A DNA stretch of 64,000 bases from an uncultured Schlesneria sp. (GCA_903840265.1 CAIMFH010000025.1:1-64000); one strand, 5' to 3'. Counted from the first letter of the stretch, positions 16,831 to 26,345 are shown. Made by a program: numbers and translations. Notes: generated from the letters alone by a model not told the origin.

Positions 16831-18687
16831 ATGAAGAGAGTTGCCTTACTTGTGCTATGCGTGGTAGCGATGGGATCCGCTGCCGATGCTGGCCACTGGC
16901 GAAGGGCGCGCTGTTGCGATCCCTGCGCCGGTCAATGCGTCCCGAATCCCAGTTGCGTCAGCGCGCCGGCTTGTACGCCTGCGACAACCGCCTGCGCTCC
17001 GGCGATGGTCGAGCAGACCATCCTCGAACCAGTGATGACGACCGAAACCCGCAAAGTTCAGGTCACCGAGTACAAGCAGGAAGCTCGTACTCGCAGCTAC
17101 ACCGTGAACAAGCTTGTGCCTCGCACCGAAACGCGAACACGCACTGTTGCTTACACGGAGACCGAAAACCGCACTCGCGAAGAAAAGTACATCGAGTGCA
17201 AGACAGTTCCCGAAACTGTCGACCAGACTTACATGGTCAGCGTTCCTTACTGCGAAACTCGCAAGGGAACTCGCTGTGTCATGACTCCAGTGACGAAGAA
17301 TGTCGATCAGGCCTACACAGTGATGGTTCCTTACAGCGAAACCCGTAAGGGAACCCGCTGCGTTGTGACCCCGGTTACGAAGAACGTCGAACAGACCTAC
17401 ACGGTAAACGTCCCTTACAGCGAAACCCGCAAGGCAACTCGCTGCATCGTGACTCCAGTCACCAAGAACGTCGAACAGACCTACACGGTCAACGTCCCTT
17501 ACAGCGAAACCCGCAAGGCGACTCGCTGCATCGTGACTCCAGTCACTAAGAACGTCGACCAGACTTACACGGTCAACGTTCCTTACAGCGAAACCCGTAA
17601 GGGAACTCGCTGCGTGATGACCCCGGTCACCAAGAACGTCGAACAGGCCTACACGGTCAACGTTCCTTACACCGAACAGCGCAATGGAACTCGAACCGTC
17701 TGGGAAAACATTCCCGTCGTTCAGACCAGCACTGTCTGTGAAGATCAGGGACACTGGGAACAGCGTTGTACTCCGGTTGCCAATGGCTGTCAGCCTTGCG
17801 GTGCCGTTGCTGGATGCTGCGGACGACGTCGTCATTACGCTTGCTGTGGTGCCGATGCATGCAATACCTGCAACGCGGCTCCAACGACTTGCATGCAGAA
17901 TGTCTGGGTGCCGAACGTCGTTCAGCGCCAAGTTCAGACCACCTGCTACACTCGTCAGTGCAAGCAAGTTCCGTTCACCTACACGGTGACGCTGTGCCGA
18001 CCAGAACAACGTTCGCGAACCGTGCAGGTTTGTGAGATGGTTCAGTCGCAACAGGAGTTCGAGTACCAGGTTGCCCTCTGCCGACAGGAACAACGTACGC
18101 GAACCATTCAGGTTTGTGAGATGGTCCAATCACAACAGGATTACGAGTACCAGGTTCAACTGTGCCGACAGGAACAGCGAACTCGATCCGTTCCAGTTTG
18201 CGAAATGGTTCAATCACAACAGGAATACGAATATCAGGTTCAACTGTGCCGACAAGAACAGCGAACCCGGTCCGTTCCAGTTTGCGAAATGGTCCAATCG
18301 CAACAGGAATTTGAGTATCAGGTTCAACTCTGCCGACCAGAACAACGTACTCGCACCATCCAGGTTTGCGAGATGGTTCAGTCACAGCAGGAATTTGATT
18401 ATCAAGTTCAGCTCTGCCGACAGGAACAACGCACTCGTCAAGTGACGACCTGCAAGATCGTTCCTGAAGAGAAGACTCGCACGGTCACCTACTGCGTCGC
18501 TGTCCCCAAGACACGCGAAGAGCAGTACCAAGTCACCGTTTGCGACACAGTTGCTGAGGAAAAGACCGAAACGTACACCGTGTGCGTTCCAGTCTGCGTG
18601 GAAAAAGAAGTTCAAGTACAAGTGTGCAAAATGGTCGAAAAGAAGATCCAAGTTCCAGCTTGCCAAGCTGCTCCTTGCTGCCGCTAA
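16831..18687 (+). CDS. Secreted YTV-repeat, cysteine-rich protein
   Basis: The 618-residue protein has a signal peptide (MKRVALLVLCVVAM, cut near ADAG) and two arrays of 28-residue repeats. The first, six units from 17218 to 17721, repeats a TYTVNVPYSETRKGTR-like block, the YTV repeat described for planctomycetes. The second, about six units from 17977 to 18460, repeats YQVQLCRQEQRTR and VCEMVQSQQE. Cysteines recur once or twice per unit and also cluster between the arrays, so a disulphide-linked extracellular or cell-wall role is likely but unproven. The ATG at 16831 sits just after GGGGGAG; the frame upstream to 16765 is not part of the gene. A strong terminator follows. Confidence 0.92.
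   Translation: MKRVALLVLCVVAMGSAADAGHWRRARCCDPCAGQCVPNPSCVSAPACTPATTACAPAMVEQTILEPVMTTETRKVQVTEYKQEARTRSYTVNKLVPRTETRTRTVAYTETENRTREEKYIECKTVPETVDQTYMVSVPYCETRKGTRCVMTPVTKNVDQAYTVMVPYSETRKGTRCVVTPVTKNVEQTYTVNVPYSETRKATRCIVTPVTKNVEQTYTVNVPYSETRKATRCIVTPVTKNVDQTYTVNVPYSETRKGTRCVMTPVTKNVEQAYTVNVPYTEQRNGTRTVWENIPVVQTSTVCEDQGHWEQRCTPVANGCQPCGAVAGCCGRRRHYACCGADACNTCNAAPTTCMQNVWVPNVVQRQVQTTCYTRQCKQVPFTYTVTLCRPEQRSRTVQVCEMVQSQQEFEYQVALCRQEQRTRTIQVCEMVQSQQDYEYQVQLCRQEQRTRSVPVCEMVQSQQEYEYQVQLCRQEQRTRSVPVCEMVQSQQEFEYQVQLCRPEQRTRTIQVCEMVQSQQEFDYQVQLCRQEQRTRQVTTCKIVPEEKTRTVTYCVAVPKTREEQYQVTVCDTVAEEKTETYTVCVPVCVEKEVQVQVCKMVEKKIQVPACQAAPCCR
17218..17721 (+). repeat. Six tandem 84-bp repeats, YTV block
   Basis: Units begin at 17218, 17302, 17386, 17470, 17554 and 17638, each starting with GTC-GA(C/T/A)-CAG. 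The period is exactly 84 bases (28 codons). The middle units are nearly identical in DNA as well as protein, while the first and last differ more, as expected for recent unequal crossing-over or gene conversion inside the array. Confidence 0.9.
17977..18460 (+). repeat. About six tandem 84-bp repeats, YQV/CEMVQSQQ block
   Basis: The codons for Cys-Arg that close each strand end at 18000, 18084, 18168, 18252, 18336 and 18420, again an 84-base period. The unit sequence (YQVQLCRQEQRTR plus VCEMVQSQQE) is unrelated by eye to the upstream array except for its length and a shared hydrophobic-polar rhythm around T/Y-V. The last unit decays into a degenerate glutamate-rich tail. Confidence 0.88.
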
Positions 18688-18724
18688 CTTGATCGTGTGA
18701 GATCGCCAGCGGATCTTAAAGTTA

Positions 18725-18765
18725 AAGAAGCCCCGTCCTCTCACCGGACGGGGCTTCTTCTTTTT
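18725..18765 (+). terminator. Strong rho-independent terminator of the YTV gene
   Basis: A 14-bp perfect stem (18725-18738 with 18746-18759, core GAAGCCCCGTCC) closes a 7-base loop and is followed by CTTTTTC. It starts 37 bases after the YTV stop codon. This is the clearest intrinsic terminator in the window. Confidence 0.92.
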
Positions 18766-19007
18766 CTGGTTCGACCATCAGACACGCGATCGACTTCTTG
18801 TCATGCGATGTCGCGCCCGGAACGTGACCACCTGGTTTGCCACCAGGCGCCCTACCTGCGGCGATCCGCTCGTCGCTCCTGCGGTTGACCTACGGACCAC
18901 ATATCCGATTTCTAGTCGTCGCGGGCTCCATCTGATCAAATAGCGACGGTTCGGCTAACGCAACGAGCTCTTTCCATCCCAGCACTGGTTCGCACAGGGC
19001 CTGCCCG
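18766..19007. other. Intergenic region after the YTV terminator
   Basis: No gene is visible between the terminator and the amidase gene. A short hairpin (CCTGG/CCAGG around 18830-18850) and the phrase CGTCGCTCCTGCGG resemble pieces of the repeat seen at 41496-41620, but the match is too short to call. No promoter could be placed with confidence. Confidence 0.35.
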
Positions 19008-19805
19008 ATGATCATCGCACTCGCCACTCCTCGCCGCGCCACATCAATCGATGAGGCGTTGGAGACAATTCACCGTCAGGTTGCTGAAGCAGCGAAACAC
19101 AGTGCGAAGATTGTCTGCTTTCCAGAAGCCTACCTGCCGGGACTTCGCGGACTCGATTTCGAAGTGCCTGCATTTGATGAAGTACAGCAGGCGCGATCTC
19201 TTCAGGCGGTGGCTCAGTGGGCTCGCGAATGCAAGATCGCGATTATCCTCAGCATGGAGTGGCTGACTGGTGGTTGCCGGCAAATTGCGGCGGTGGTCTT
19301 CGATGCCGATGGGGTCATGCTCGGCGTTCAAACGAAGAACCAACTCGATCCGACGGAGGAAGCCTGGTATGTCCCCGGACAGACCCGACAGATGTTCGAA
19401 ATCAATGGCCTGAAATTCGGAATCGCAATCTGCCACGAAGCGTTTCGCTATCCCGAAACAGTCCGGTGGGCCGCGGTGAGAGGTGCGCAAGTGGTGTTCC
19501 ACCCGCATTGCACGGGCAGCGATCAAACGGGCAGTCAACCGACTCAATGGGGTTCGCCATCCGGCCCGTACTATGAAAAGGCGATGATGTGCCGCGGCCT
19601 AGAAAACACGATCTACTTCGCCAGCGTCAACTATGCCTTTCGTTACCAGGTATCCGCCACGACGCTGATTTCGCCATCCGGCGAATGCCTGACATCTCTT
19701 CCTTATGGTGAAGAAGGAGTCTTGGTTCACGACATTGATCTGAAGGCCGCCACCGGGTTACTGGCCTCTCGGTTTGCTCCCGAACGCTACCAACAGGCAG
19801 ATTGA
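19008..19805 (+). CDS. Carbon-nitrogen hydrolase (nitrilase superfamily)
   Basis: The 265-residue protein has the catalytic triad of the nitrilase superfamily: Glu40 in FPEAYLPG, Lys110 in TKNQL and Cys142 in AICHEAFRYPE. The family hydrolyses or condenses non-peptide C-N bonds of amides or carbamoyl compounds. The Cys motif ICHE rather than ICYD is a variant, and I cannot name the substrate. There is no signal peptide, so it should be cytosolic. The gene stands alone, facing a minus-strand gene across 29 bases. Confidence 0.9.
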   Translation: MIIALATPRRATSIDEALETIHRQVAEAAKHSAKIVCFPEAYLPGLRGLDFEVPAFDEVQQARSLQAVAQWARECKIAIILSMEWLTGGCRQIAAVVFDADGVMLGVQTKNQLDPTEEAWYVPGQTRQMFEINGLKFGIAICHEAFRYPETVRWAAVRGAQVVFHPHCTGSDQTGSQPTQWGSPSGPYYEKAMMCRGLENTIYFASVNYAFRYQVSATTLISPSGECLTSLPYGEEGVLVHDIDLKAATGLLASRFAPERYQQAD

Positions 19806-19834
19806 ACGGCGGTATGGATCGCCAGTAGTTCGGC

Positions 19835-20662
19835 TCACGGTTCGGGGATCGCCAGGCGCGCCGGGAACACAAAAACGAACGTCCCGACGCGCAGCGTGCG
19901 GCCCAGCGTCCTGAGGGCCGCTTCGCTATCGGGTTGTGGTGATCCAAGCCTTGCCTGAAATTCCCTCCCCTCTTTTGCTGCCGGATCGAAATCAGTGCGA
20001 TAGGCGATTGCAACGGCTGCGGCGGGCTGAAGCTGTTTGCGGGCCTCATCGATGGTGATCTTCTTCAAGCCATTTTCTTCAACGATCAAGACCGTTGCTT
20101 CCTGTGTCATGAATGCCCGCGTGATCGGTTCGTAGAAGATCACATCGGTACGTCCGAACTTCAGGGCACTGTATTCGGTGATCTGCAGATGCCCCTTGTC
20201 GTTAATACCGTCGGCAGTGACAAGCTCCAATCGAACGTCCGCAAGGGGATTGAGATCGAGTTGACGTTTCTGCAATTGAATGGAGACGTTGTCGCTATCA
20301 GTCAGCGTCAGGCTCTGGGGCGTCGCCTCGTATTTGTATTCAATCACCTTCGAAAGACTCGTCCCCGTCCTGGCGGAAGTCACCTTAATGGTCTTGGTCG
20401 CCGGATCGATCTTGACCAACCCCCAAAGTCGGTTTGCCGCACGAAATCCACTGAGTTCGATCTTGTCGCCGCGAATCAACATCTCCGCCAGCACAGGCTG
20501 GAACACGGTTCCATTACTTTCGCCACCGCCCCAACTCCCGGACCAAACCCCATCAAATTGTTTTGCGACAGTCGCGCGATCGGCGAGCGGACCGTCTTCT
20601 GCTGCGCAGACGTTGGAGATCAGCAGCACTGTGAACAACAGCCGCAGAAGAATTGCACGCAT
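19835..20662 (-). CDS. Secreted protein, unknown function
   Basis: The 275-residue product starts with a signal peptide (MRAILLRLLFTVLLISNVCAAED). The mature part is mostly beta strands, begins with a VWSGSWGGG segment and later has a DVIFYEPITRAF stretch; I recognise no family. The ATG at 20662 follows AGGAGG and begins the signal peptide. The open frame continues upstream to 21031, but those 123 codons lack family features and overlap the divergent regulator's leader, so they are left out. Confidence 0.7.
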   Translation of the reverse strand: MRAILLRLLFTVLLISNVCAAEDGPLADRATVAKQFDGVWSGSWGGGESNGTVFQPVLAEMLIRGDKIELSGFRAANRLWGLVKIDPATKTIKVTSARTGTSLSKVIEYKYEATPQSLTLTDSDNVSIQLQKRQLDLNPLADVRLELVTADGINDKGHLQITEYSALKFGRTDVIFYEPITRAFMTQEATVLIVEENGLKKITIDEARKQLQPAAAVAIAYRTDFDPAAKEGREFQARLGSPQPDSEAALRTLGRTLRVGTFVFVFPARLAIPEP

Positions 20663-20960
20663 CGAATTGCCTCCTACTGACGGATGAGTGAGCGGAGAGA
20701 CATGAGGGCGGTCTGGCCGCCGATGACCAACATGAGGTTGTCTCACTGGCGGAGATTCGGCAATCCTTGTTCTCTCAAAATCGAAAGGGAGCCCTGCTGC
20801 AACTGTCCAAGATTGCATTACCCAATCTTTGTGTAAGGTCCCGAAAAGCCACCTGTATATTATCGATAATGAGCCTGCGAAACGGTCGCCACCGACTGAC
20901 GGAGGGCAGATCTCTTTTCTGAAACGTGATTTACGCAAAGCAGATTCAAGCGAACACAAC
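20663..20960. promoter_or_regulatory. Divergent intergenic region with perfect palindrome ATTATCGATAAT
   Basis: The 298 bases between a secreted-protein gene and a GntR/FCD regulator hold a perfect 12-bp palindrome at 20859-20870, 90 bases before the regulator's chosen start. FCD-type regulators bind short AT-rich palindromes and often control themselves, so this is a candidate operator. The assignment rests on position and symmetry only. Confidence 0.4.
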
Positions 20961-21662
20961 ATGAATCCTGATCGCCAGTGCATGAGTGACGCCATTCGAG
21001 ACTCGCTGACATCGAGGATCTTCGACGGCACGCTGAAGGCCGGCGATCGTCTCGTGGAGCTCGAGATTGCGCGAGAGTTCGATACCAGCCAGACGCCGGT
21101 TCGCGAGGCTCTGCGTGAACTTGAGTCGCTACGACTTGTCGATTCGGCCCCTTACCGCGGCACCTGGGTCCGTGGAATCAGTGACCGCGAGATGGTCGAA
21201 GCCTATGCGGTTCGAGGAGTGTTGGAGCAACTCGCGGCTGAGCTGGCGGCACCTCGCCTGAAGGGGGATGTCGCAGAAATTCGTGAGTCACTCTCACTGA
21301 TCCACGAATCCGCCCGGGTCGGGGACATTGAAGGCTACGCCAAACACAACTTGGACTTTCATCGCGGCATCGTATTGGCTTCTGACAATGAGGTTCTAAT
21401 TCAATCTTGGGACCGGCTGTCGTTTGAAGCGAGGGTCCGGCTCCATTTGCGTTCTCAACATGAACCGCGATTAATCGAACGTGCGCGCGAACATGATGAG
21501 CCCGTCGATGCTCTTGAGAGAGGTGATGGAGTCACTGCCGGGCGTTTGCTGCGGAAACATGCGGAATCGTGCAAACAGCGATGGCTTGATCGATCACTAA
21601 CGACCGAAGTCGATGAATCGATTCCTGAACGACAACCTGTGAATGCCAGTTACCTGTCCTAA
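20961..21662 (+). CDS. GntR-family transcriptional regulator, FCD (FadR) subfamily
   Basis: The 233-residue protein has an N-terminal winged helix (LTSRIFDGTLKAGDRLVE, FDTSQTPVREALRELESL) and an all-helical FCD ligand domain from about residue 80 (MVEAYAVRGVLEQLAAELA, then HRGIVLASDNE and HAESCKQRW), where metal-binding histidines usually lie. Such proteins repress sugar-acid, organic-acid or amino-acid genes and release DNA on binding a carboxylate. The ATG at 20961 is a guess between it and 20982; the GTG at 20829 adds a region without family match. The RND pump downstream may or may not be its target. Confidence 0.85.
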   Translation: MNPDRQCMSDAIRDSLTSRIFDGTLKAGDRLVELEIAREFDTSQTPVREALRELESLRLVDSAPYRGTWVRGISDREMVEAYAVRGVLEQLAAELAAPRLKGDVAEIRESLSLIHESARVGDIEGYAKHNLDFHRGIVLASDNEVLIQSWDRLSFEARVRLHLRSQHEPRLIERAREHDEPVDALERGDGVTAGRLLRKHAESCKQRWLDRSLTTEVDESIPERQPVNASYLS

Positions 21663-21774
21663 TTTACTTGCCTTGCGACCAAAGTCAGACCACGCCTAGC
21701 GGCGTCCTACCTAATTTGATCTCGATTCCACGGCCGGGCCAGCCGTCATCGTTCGATCACAGAAATGGTTAGCC

Positions 21775-24700
21775 ATGTGGATCGTTCGTCTCGCCCTGAA
21801 AAAGCCCTACACCTTCGTGGTGATGGCCATCTTGATTGCAATTTTGGGCGGCGTCACAGTGATGCGGATGCCCACCGATATCTTTCCCGAGATCCAGATT
21901 CCGGTCGTGGCCGTGATCTGGAACTACACCGGGATCTCGCCTGATGAGATGGAAACACGCGTCGTGGGCAACTACGAACGCGTGCTGGTTTCCACGGTCA
22001 GTGGGATCGAGCATATCGAAAGTCAATCACTGAACGGGATCAGCGTCGTCAAGATTTTCCTCCAAGAGGGGGCCAATATCGACAGCGCGATCTCGCAGGT
22101 GGTGGCGACATCGCAGCAAGTTCTGCGTTCCATGCCGCCCGGGATCTTTCCGCCATTGGTGATGCGCTATAACGCGGCCAACGTTCCGATTGTACAAGTG
22201 TCATTGGGCAGCGACACGCTGAACGAACAGCAACTGTTCGACAACGCAGCAAACGGTTTGCGACCAGGTATGGCGACTGTGCCGGGGGCTCAGATCCCCT
22301 ACCCTTACGGGGGAACAGTGCGACAGATCATGATCGACATCGATCCTGAGAAACTCTACGCCTGGAACCTTTCCGCGGCAGACGTTTCGGCGGCGGTTTC
22401 GGTACAGAATTTAATCGCACCGTCCGGTACCGCGAAGATTGGCGAGCAGGAATACAACGTTCGCTTGAACAACAGTCCGGCCGTGGTCGCTGAGATCGAG
22501 AATCTGCCGATCAAATCGATCGGTAACCGAACGATTTTCATGCGCGATGTCGCGGTGATCCGGGATGGATACGCTCCTCAGACAAATATCATCCGTGTGG
22601 ATGGCAAGCGAGGCGTGCTGCAGCCTGTGCTGAAATCCGGTGCGTCAACGCTCGACATTGTGAACGGCGTGAAGAAACGTTTGCCGATCATTATGGCCAC
22701 GCTGCCGCAGGAACTGCGTGCGACGCTCTTGTCTGATCAATCGATCTTCGTGAGCGGTGCCATCCATGGCGTGCTGATTGAAGGAGCAATCGCAGCCGCC
22801 TTGACCGGACTGATGATTCTGTTGTTCCTGGGATCGTGGCGCAGCACCCTGGTGGTGGTGATTTCGATTCCATTGTCGATTCTCGTCTCAATCATCGCGC
22901 TCGCTTTCCTTGGCCATACACTGAACGTAATGACTTTGGGTGGTCTCGCGCTGGCGGTGGGGATTCTGGTGGATGACGCCACGGTGGAAATCGAGAACAT
23001 CCACCGCAACTTGCATCTGGGCAAACGGCTGGTTCCAGCCATTCTTGATGGGGCTCAGCAGATTGCCACACCGGCGTTCGTGGCGACGTTGTGTATCTGT
23101 ACCGTGTTCGTGCCCGTGGTGTTCATCACCGGGGCTGCTCGGTCGTTGTTTACACCAATGGCAATGGCCGTGGTGTTCGCGATGCTGACCAGCTACTTCC
23201 TGAGCCGAACGTTGGTCCCGACCTTAACTCACTACCTGCTGGCCAGTGAAGTCGAGATGTATGGAGGACAGGCAGAGGCCAATTCTGAGCATCATCAGCC
23301 GCCGAAGCTTGGACTAATCTGGAGAGTTCATCATCGATTCAACCACTATTTTGACAAGCTCCGCGACGTGTATGGGATCTGTCTGTCGACCGCACTTGAT
23401 CATCGGCTGTTGGTGACATCTGCGTTCGCAGCGTTGGTCATTGCTTCGGGAACGTTGCTGCCACTTCTCGGTCGCGACTTTTTCCCGAGCGTCGATTCGG
23501 GTCAGATGCGAATGCATGTGCGGGCTCCGGCAGGAACTCGAATTGAAGAGACCGAACGCTGGTTCGGGCGTATTGCGAACGTCGTGCGCGAGATCGTGCC
23601 CGAGCACGAACTCAAGACGATTATCGACAACATCGGCATTCCGAACAGCGGGATCAACCTGGCGCTCAGTGACGGCTCACTGATGTCGTCAGCCGATGGC
23701 GAAATGCTGATCACGCTGGAAGAGCATCACGCACCGACAGCTCAGTACATCGAAAAAGTGCGTACAGAACTGAATAAGCGATTCCCAGATCTGACCTTCT
23801 ATTTCCAACCGCCTGATATCGTCACGCAAGTGCTCAACTTCGGCCTGGCGGCGCCTATTGACGTGCAGATCGTGGGGCCAAGACGCAACTACGAGGAGAA
23901 CTATCGCATCGCCAAGCAGTTGCGCGATCGACTCGCCGAGATCCCTGGCGTGGTTGATTCGCACTTGCAGCAAGTCGTGCGCACACCCGAGCTGAACATC
24001 GACGCGGACCGCACTTTGTTAAGTCAACTCGGCATGTCAGAACGAGATATCTCGAACGATCTCCTGGTGTCACTCAGTTCCAGTGGACAGGCCTCGCCCA
24101 GTTACTGGCTGGACCCAAAATCAGGCGTGCAATATCCGCTCGTCGTGCAGACGCCTCAGTTCAAGATCAATTCGATCGAAGCGATCAACAGCACTCCTGT
24201 TTCACGCAATACCGAGGGAACTCAATCGCAACTGCTGGGGAACCTGGCCAGCGTCAAGCATAGCTTCGGCCCGACCAACGTGACGCATTACAACATTGCT
24301 CAAAGCTTCGACGTGCTGGCTGGAGTTCAAGGAACAGACCTGGGTCGAGTTTCAACGGCGATCGATCAGATCCTGAATGAGGTACGACCAACCTTGCCTC
24401 GTGGAACAACGATCTCGGTTCGCGGCCAAATTCAAAGCATGAACACTTCGTTCCAGGGATTGAGCTATGGACTGATTTTCGCCGTCGCGCTGGTCTACTT
24501 GTTGATGGTCGTGAATTTTCAATCGTGGCTCGACCCGTTGATCATCCTGATGGCCTTGCCGGGTGCGATGAGCGGCATTTTGTGGATGTTGTTCGTCACG
24601 CAAACAACGATCAGCGTGCCGTCGTTGATGGGATCGATCATGTGCATCGGGGTGGCAACAGCCAACTCGATTCTGCTGGTGACCTTTGCCAACGATCAGC

Positions 24701-24975
24701 AACTGGCCGGAATGAATTCGGTGGAAGCGGCTTGGTCGGCCGGAGTGACCCGCTTGCGACCTGTGATTATGACCGCTCTGGCCATGATCCTGGGGATGCT
24801 GCCGATGTCGTTGGGGATTGGTGAAGGGGGCGAGCAAAACGCACCTTTGGGCCGAGCTGTGATCGGCGGCTTAACAATGGCCACGTTTGCGACTCTGTTT
24901 TTCGTGCCAGTTGTCTACAGCGTGCTCAGAAGACATCCCAAGCATATTGCTCTTGAACCGGAACTCGTTGACTAG
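21775..24975 (+). CDS. RND efflux pump permease (AcrB/MexB-type)
   Basis: The 1066-residue inner-membrane protein has the RND layout: an N-terminal helix, a large periplasmic loop, helices 2-6, a second periplasmic loop, and helices 8-12. Proton-relay aspartates Asp400 and Asp401 lie in GILVDDATVEIENI. MPTDIFPEI near the start and GVATANSILLVTFANDQ near the end are family hallmarks. It would export drugs, metals or lipophilic compounds using the proton gradient. The adaptor gene follows after 12 bases. No outer-membrane TolC-type gene is adjacent, so the pump must borrow one or work with a distant partner. Confidence 0.94.
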   Translation: MWIVRLALKKPYTFVVMAILIAILGGVTVMRMPTDIFPEIQIPVVAVIWNYTGISPDEMETRVVGNYERVLVSTVSGIEHIESQSLNGISVVKIFLQEGANIDSAISQVVATSQQVLRSMPPGIFPPLVMRYNAANVPIVQVSLGSDTLNEQQLFDNAANGLRPGMATVPGAQIPYPYGGTVRQIMIDIDPEKLYAWNLSAADVSAAVSVQNLIAPSGTAKIGEQEYNVRLNNSPAVVAEIENLPIKSIGNRTIFMRDVAVIRDGYAPQTNIIRVDGKRGVLQPVLKSGASTLDIVNGVKKRLPIIMATLPQELRATLLSDQSIFVSGAIHGVLIEGAIAAALTGLMILLFLGSWRSTLVVVISIPLSILVSIIALAFLGHTLNVMTLGGLALAVGILVDDATVEIENIHRNLHLGKRLVPAILDGAQQIATPAFVATLCICTVFVPVVFITGAARSLFTPMAMAVVFAMLTSYFLSRTLVPTLTHYLLASEVEMYGGQAEANSEHHQPPKLGLIWRVHHRFNHYFDKLRDVYGICLSTALDHRLLVTSAFAALVIASGTLLPLLGRDFFPSVDSGQMRMHVRAPAGTRIEETERWFGRIANVVREIVPEHELKTIIDNIGIPNSGINLALSDGSLMSSADGEMLITLEEHHAPTAQYIEKVRTELNKRFPDLTFYFQPPDIVTQVLNFGLAAPIDVQIVGPRRNYEENYRIAKQLRDRLAEIPGVVDSHLQQVVRTPELNIDADRTLLSQLGMSERDISNDLLVSLSSSGQASPSYWLDPKSGVQYPLVVQTPQFKINSIEAINSTPVSRNTEGTQSQLLGNLASVKHSFGPTNVTHYNIAQSFDVLAGVQGTDLGRVSTAIDQILNEVRPTLPRGTTISVRGQIQSMNTSFQGLSYGLIFAVALVYLLMVVNFQSWLDPLIILMALPGAMSGILWMLFVTQTTISVPSLMGSIMCIGVATANSILLVTFANDQQLAGMNSVEAAWSAGVTRLRPVIMTALAMILGMLPMSLGIGEGGEQNAPLGRAVIGGLTMATFATLFFVPVVYSVLRRHPKHIALEPELVD

Positions 24976-24987
24976 TCGGGGAAGAAA

Positions 24988-26325
24988 ATGTCTGCAACTC
25001 AAGAAATGACTCGTAGCGGGACACGCATTCAAGCGTTGCCGCGCCCTGCAAAGCCCGAACACCCACCTGTGTCTGAGCATGAGGCCGAACTCAAGCGACC
25101 GACCACCAGGCTCTCCTGGTTCACGATCATGGCGATCATGGTCCTGGGAGTGGCTGGGCTGGTTGCGCTGTTTCTGTCGGGATGGATTCCACGTCATCAA
25201 CAAACACAACGACTGGAGGCGGAATCGCACCGCATTCAAACCGCGTTGCCGACGGTTCGCGTGATGACTCCCAAGCAGTCTCCGTCGATCGCCGTCGCGA
25301 TGTTGCCTGGCGATGTGGAGGCGATGGAAGAAATCACGATTTACCCCAGGACCACTGGCTACATCAAGCGATGGATGGCTGACATCGGTGACGAAGTGAA
25401 AGCGGGTCAATTGCTGGCGGAGATCGATACTCCAGAAGTGAAAGCTCAGTTGCATCAGAGCGAAGCCGCCTTGGCCGAATCAAAAGCGACTTTGGAGCGT
25501 GCGAAGGCAACGGCCAATCTGGCGATGATCACCACCAACCGGCTGCGTGGCCTGGTCGTAAAAAACAACATCTCCCGTCAGGAACTCGATGATTCCGAGA
25601 ACAATCTGGCGGTGGCCGATGCGAATGTTCGACTGGCTGAAGCCACCATTGAAGCCAACAAAGCGAATGTGCAACACATTCAGGAATTGCTGACATTCTG
25701 CGAAATCCGGACTCCGTTCTCGGGGACGGTGACGGCGCGCAACGTCGACAAGGGCAAGTTGGTGACGGCCGGCAATGCGACCGGGCAGTCGCTGTTCCAA
25801 CTGGCGCGCACGAATCCAGTGCGGGTGTTCGTCAATGTTCCTCAAAGCTTCGCCCCGGGCGTGACAAAAGATCTAAAGGCCGAGATCTTCTCGCGGGAAA
25901 TCCCCGGCACCGTTTTTCGTGGCGTGGTGACTCGAACGGCGAAGGCGATCGATCCGCTTACGCGAACGTTGTTAACGGAAATCCAAGTTCCGAATGACGA
26001 CCACGCCCTGCTGACAGGTTCGTACGTCCAGGTGCGAATGGAAATCGAGCGTCAAAGTCCGCCGCTGCTGATCCCACCATCAGCCCTGATCTTTAATTCT
26101 GGAGGAACTCAGGTGGCCGTGGTCGGAGCGGATGACAAAATCGAATTGCGCCAGGTCCAGGTTGCCGGGGATATCGGTTCGGAGATCGGGATCGCCGCCG
26201 GGATTGCGAAAGAAGAACGCGTCGTGGTCAATCCGGGCGACCGAATGTCAGACGGTCTGCAGGTCGAAATCGAATCCGTGCAGGCCGCCGCCGCGGTAAA
26301 TCACTCGCCCGTGAAAAAGCTCTGA
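24988..26325 (+). CDS. RND efflux periplasmic adaptor (membrane fusion protein)
   Basis: The 445-residue protein has a cytosolic proline-rich start, one membrane helix (about 45-65), then the lipoyl half-motif YIKRWMADIGDEVKAGQLLAEIDTP (here read as GDEVKAGQLLAEID), a coiled-coil hairpin (about 150-235), the second lipoyl half (CEIRTPFSGTVTARNVDKG) and beta-barrel domains ending near LIPPSALIF. It is anchored by a helix, not by a lipobox. It bridges the permease and an outer-membrane channel. GGGGAAG lies just upstream of its ATG. Confidence 0.93.
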   Translation: MSATQEMTRSGTRIQALPRPAKPEHPPVSEHEAELKRPTTRLSWFTIMAIMVLGVAGLVALFLSGWIPRHQQTQRLEAESHRIQTALPTVRVMTPKQSPSIAVAMLPGDVEAMEEITIYPRTTGYIKRWMADIGDEVKAGQLLAEIDTPEVKAQLHQSEAALAESKATLERAKATANLAMITTNRLRGLVVKNNISRQELDDSENNLAVADANVRLAEATIEANKANVQHIQELLTFCEIRTPFSGTVTARNVDKGKLVTAGNATGQSLFQLARTNPVRVFVNVPQSFAPGVTKDLKAEIFSREIPGTVFRGVVTRTAKAIDPLTRTLLTEIQVPNDDHALLTGSYVQVRMEIERQSPPLLIPPSALIFNSGGTQVAVVGADDKIELRQVQVAGDIGSEIGIAAGIAKEERVVVNPGDRMSDGLQVEIESVQAAAAVNHSPVKKL

Positions 26326-26345
26326 CGATGTGACAGTCACAATTT

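Noticed and set aside
16855-18129. A 424-codon minus-strand frame opposite the YTV repeats
   Set aside because: Its apparent repeats are the complement of the 84-bp coding repeats; there is no ribosome binding site or signal, and the plus-strand reading is a known repeat family.
17218-18460. Regularly spaced repeats that could suggest a CRISPR array
   Set aside because: The 84-bp units are contiguous coding repeats without unique spacers, and no cas genes are present.
20663-21031. N-terminal extension of the secreted protein gene at 19835
   Set aside because: The extension has no family features and would overlap the divergent regulator; the inner ATG has AGGAGG and starts a signal peptide.
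21775-26325. Expecting a TolC-type channel gene as third member of the RND operon
   Set aside because: The adaptor is followed by a hairpin and a convergent unrelated gene; no outer-membrane factor motif is seen nearby.
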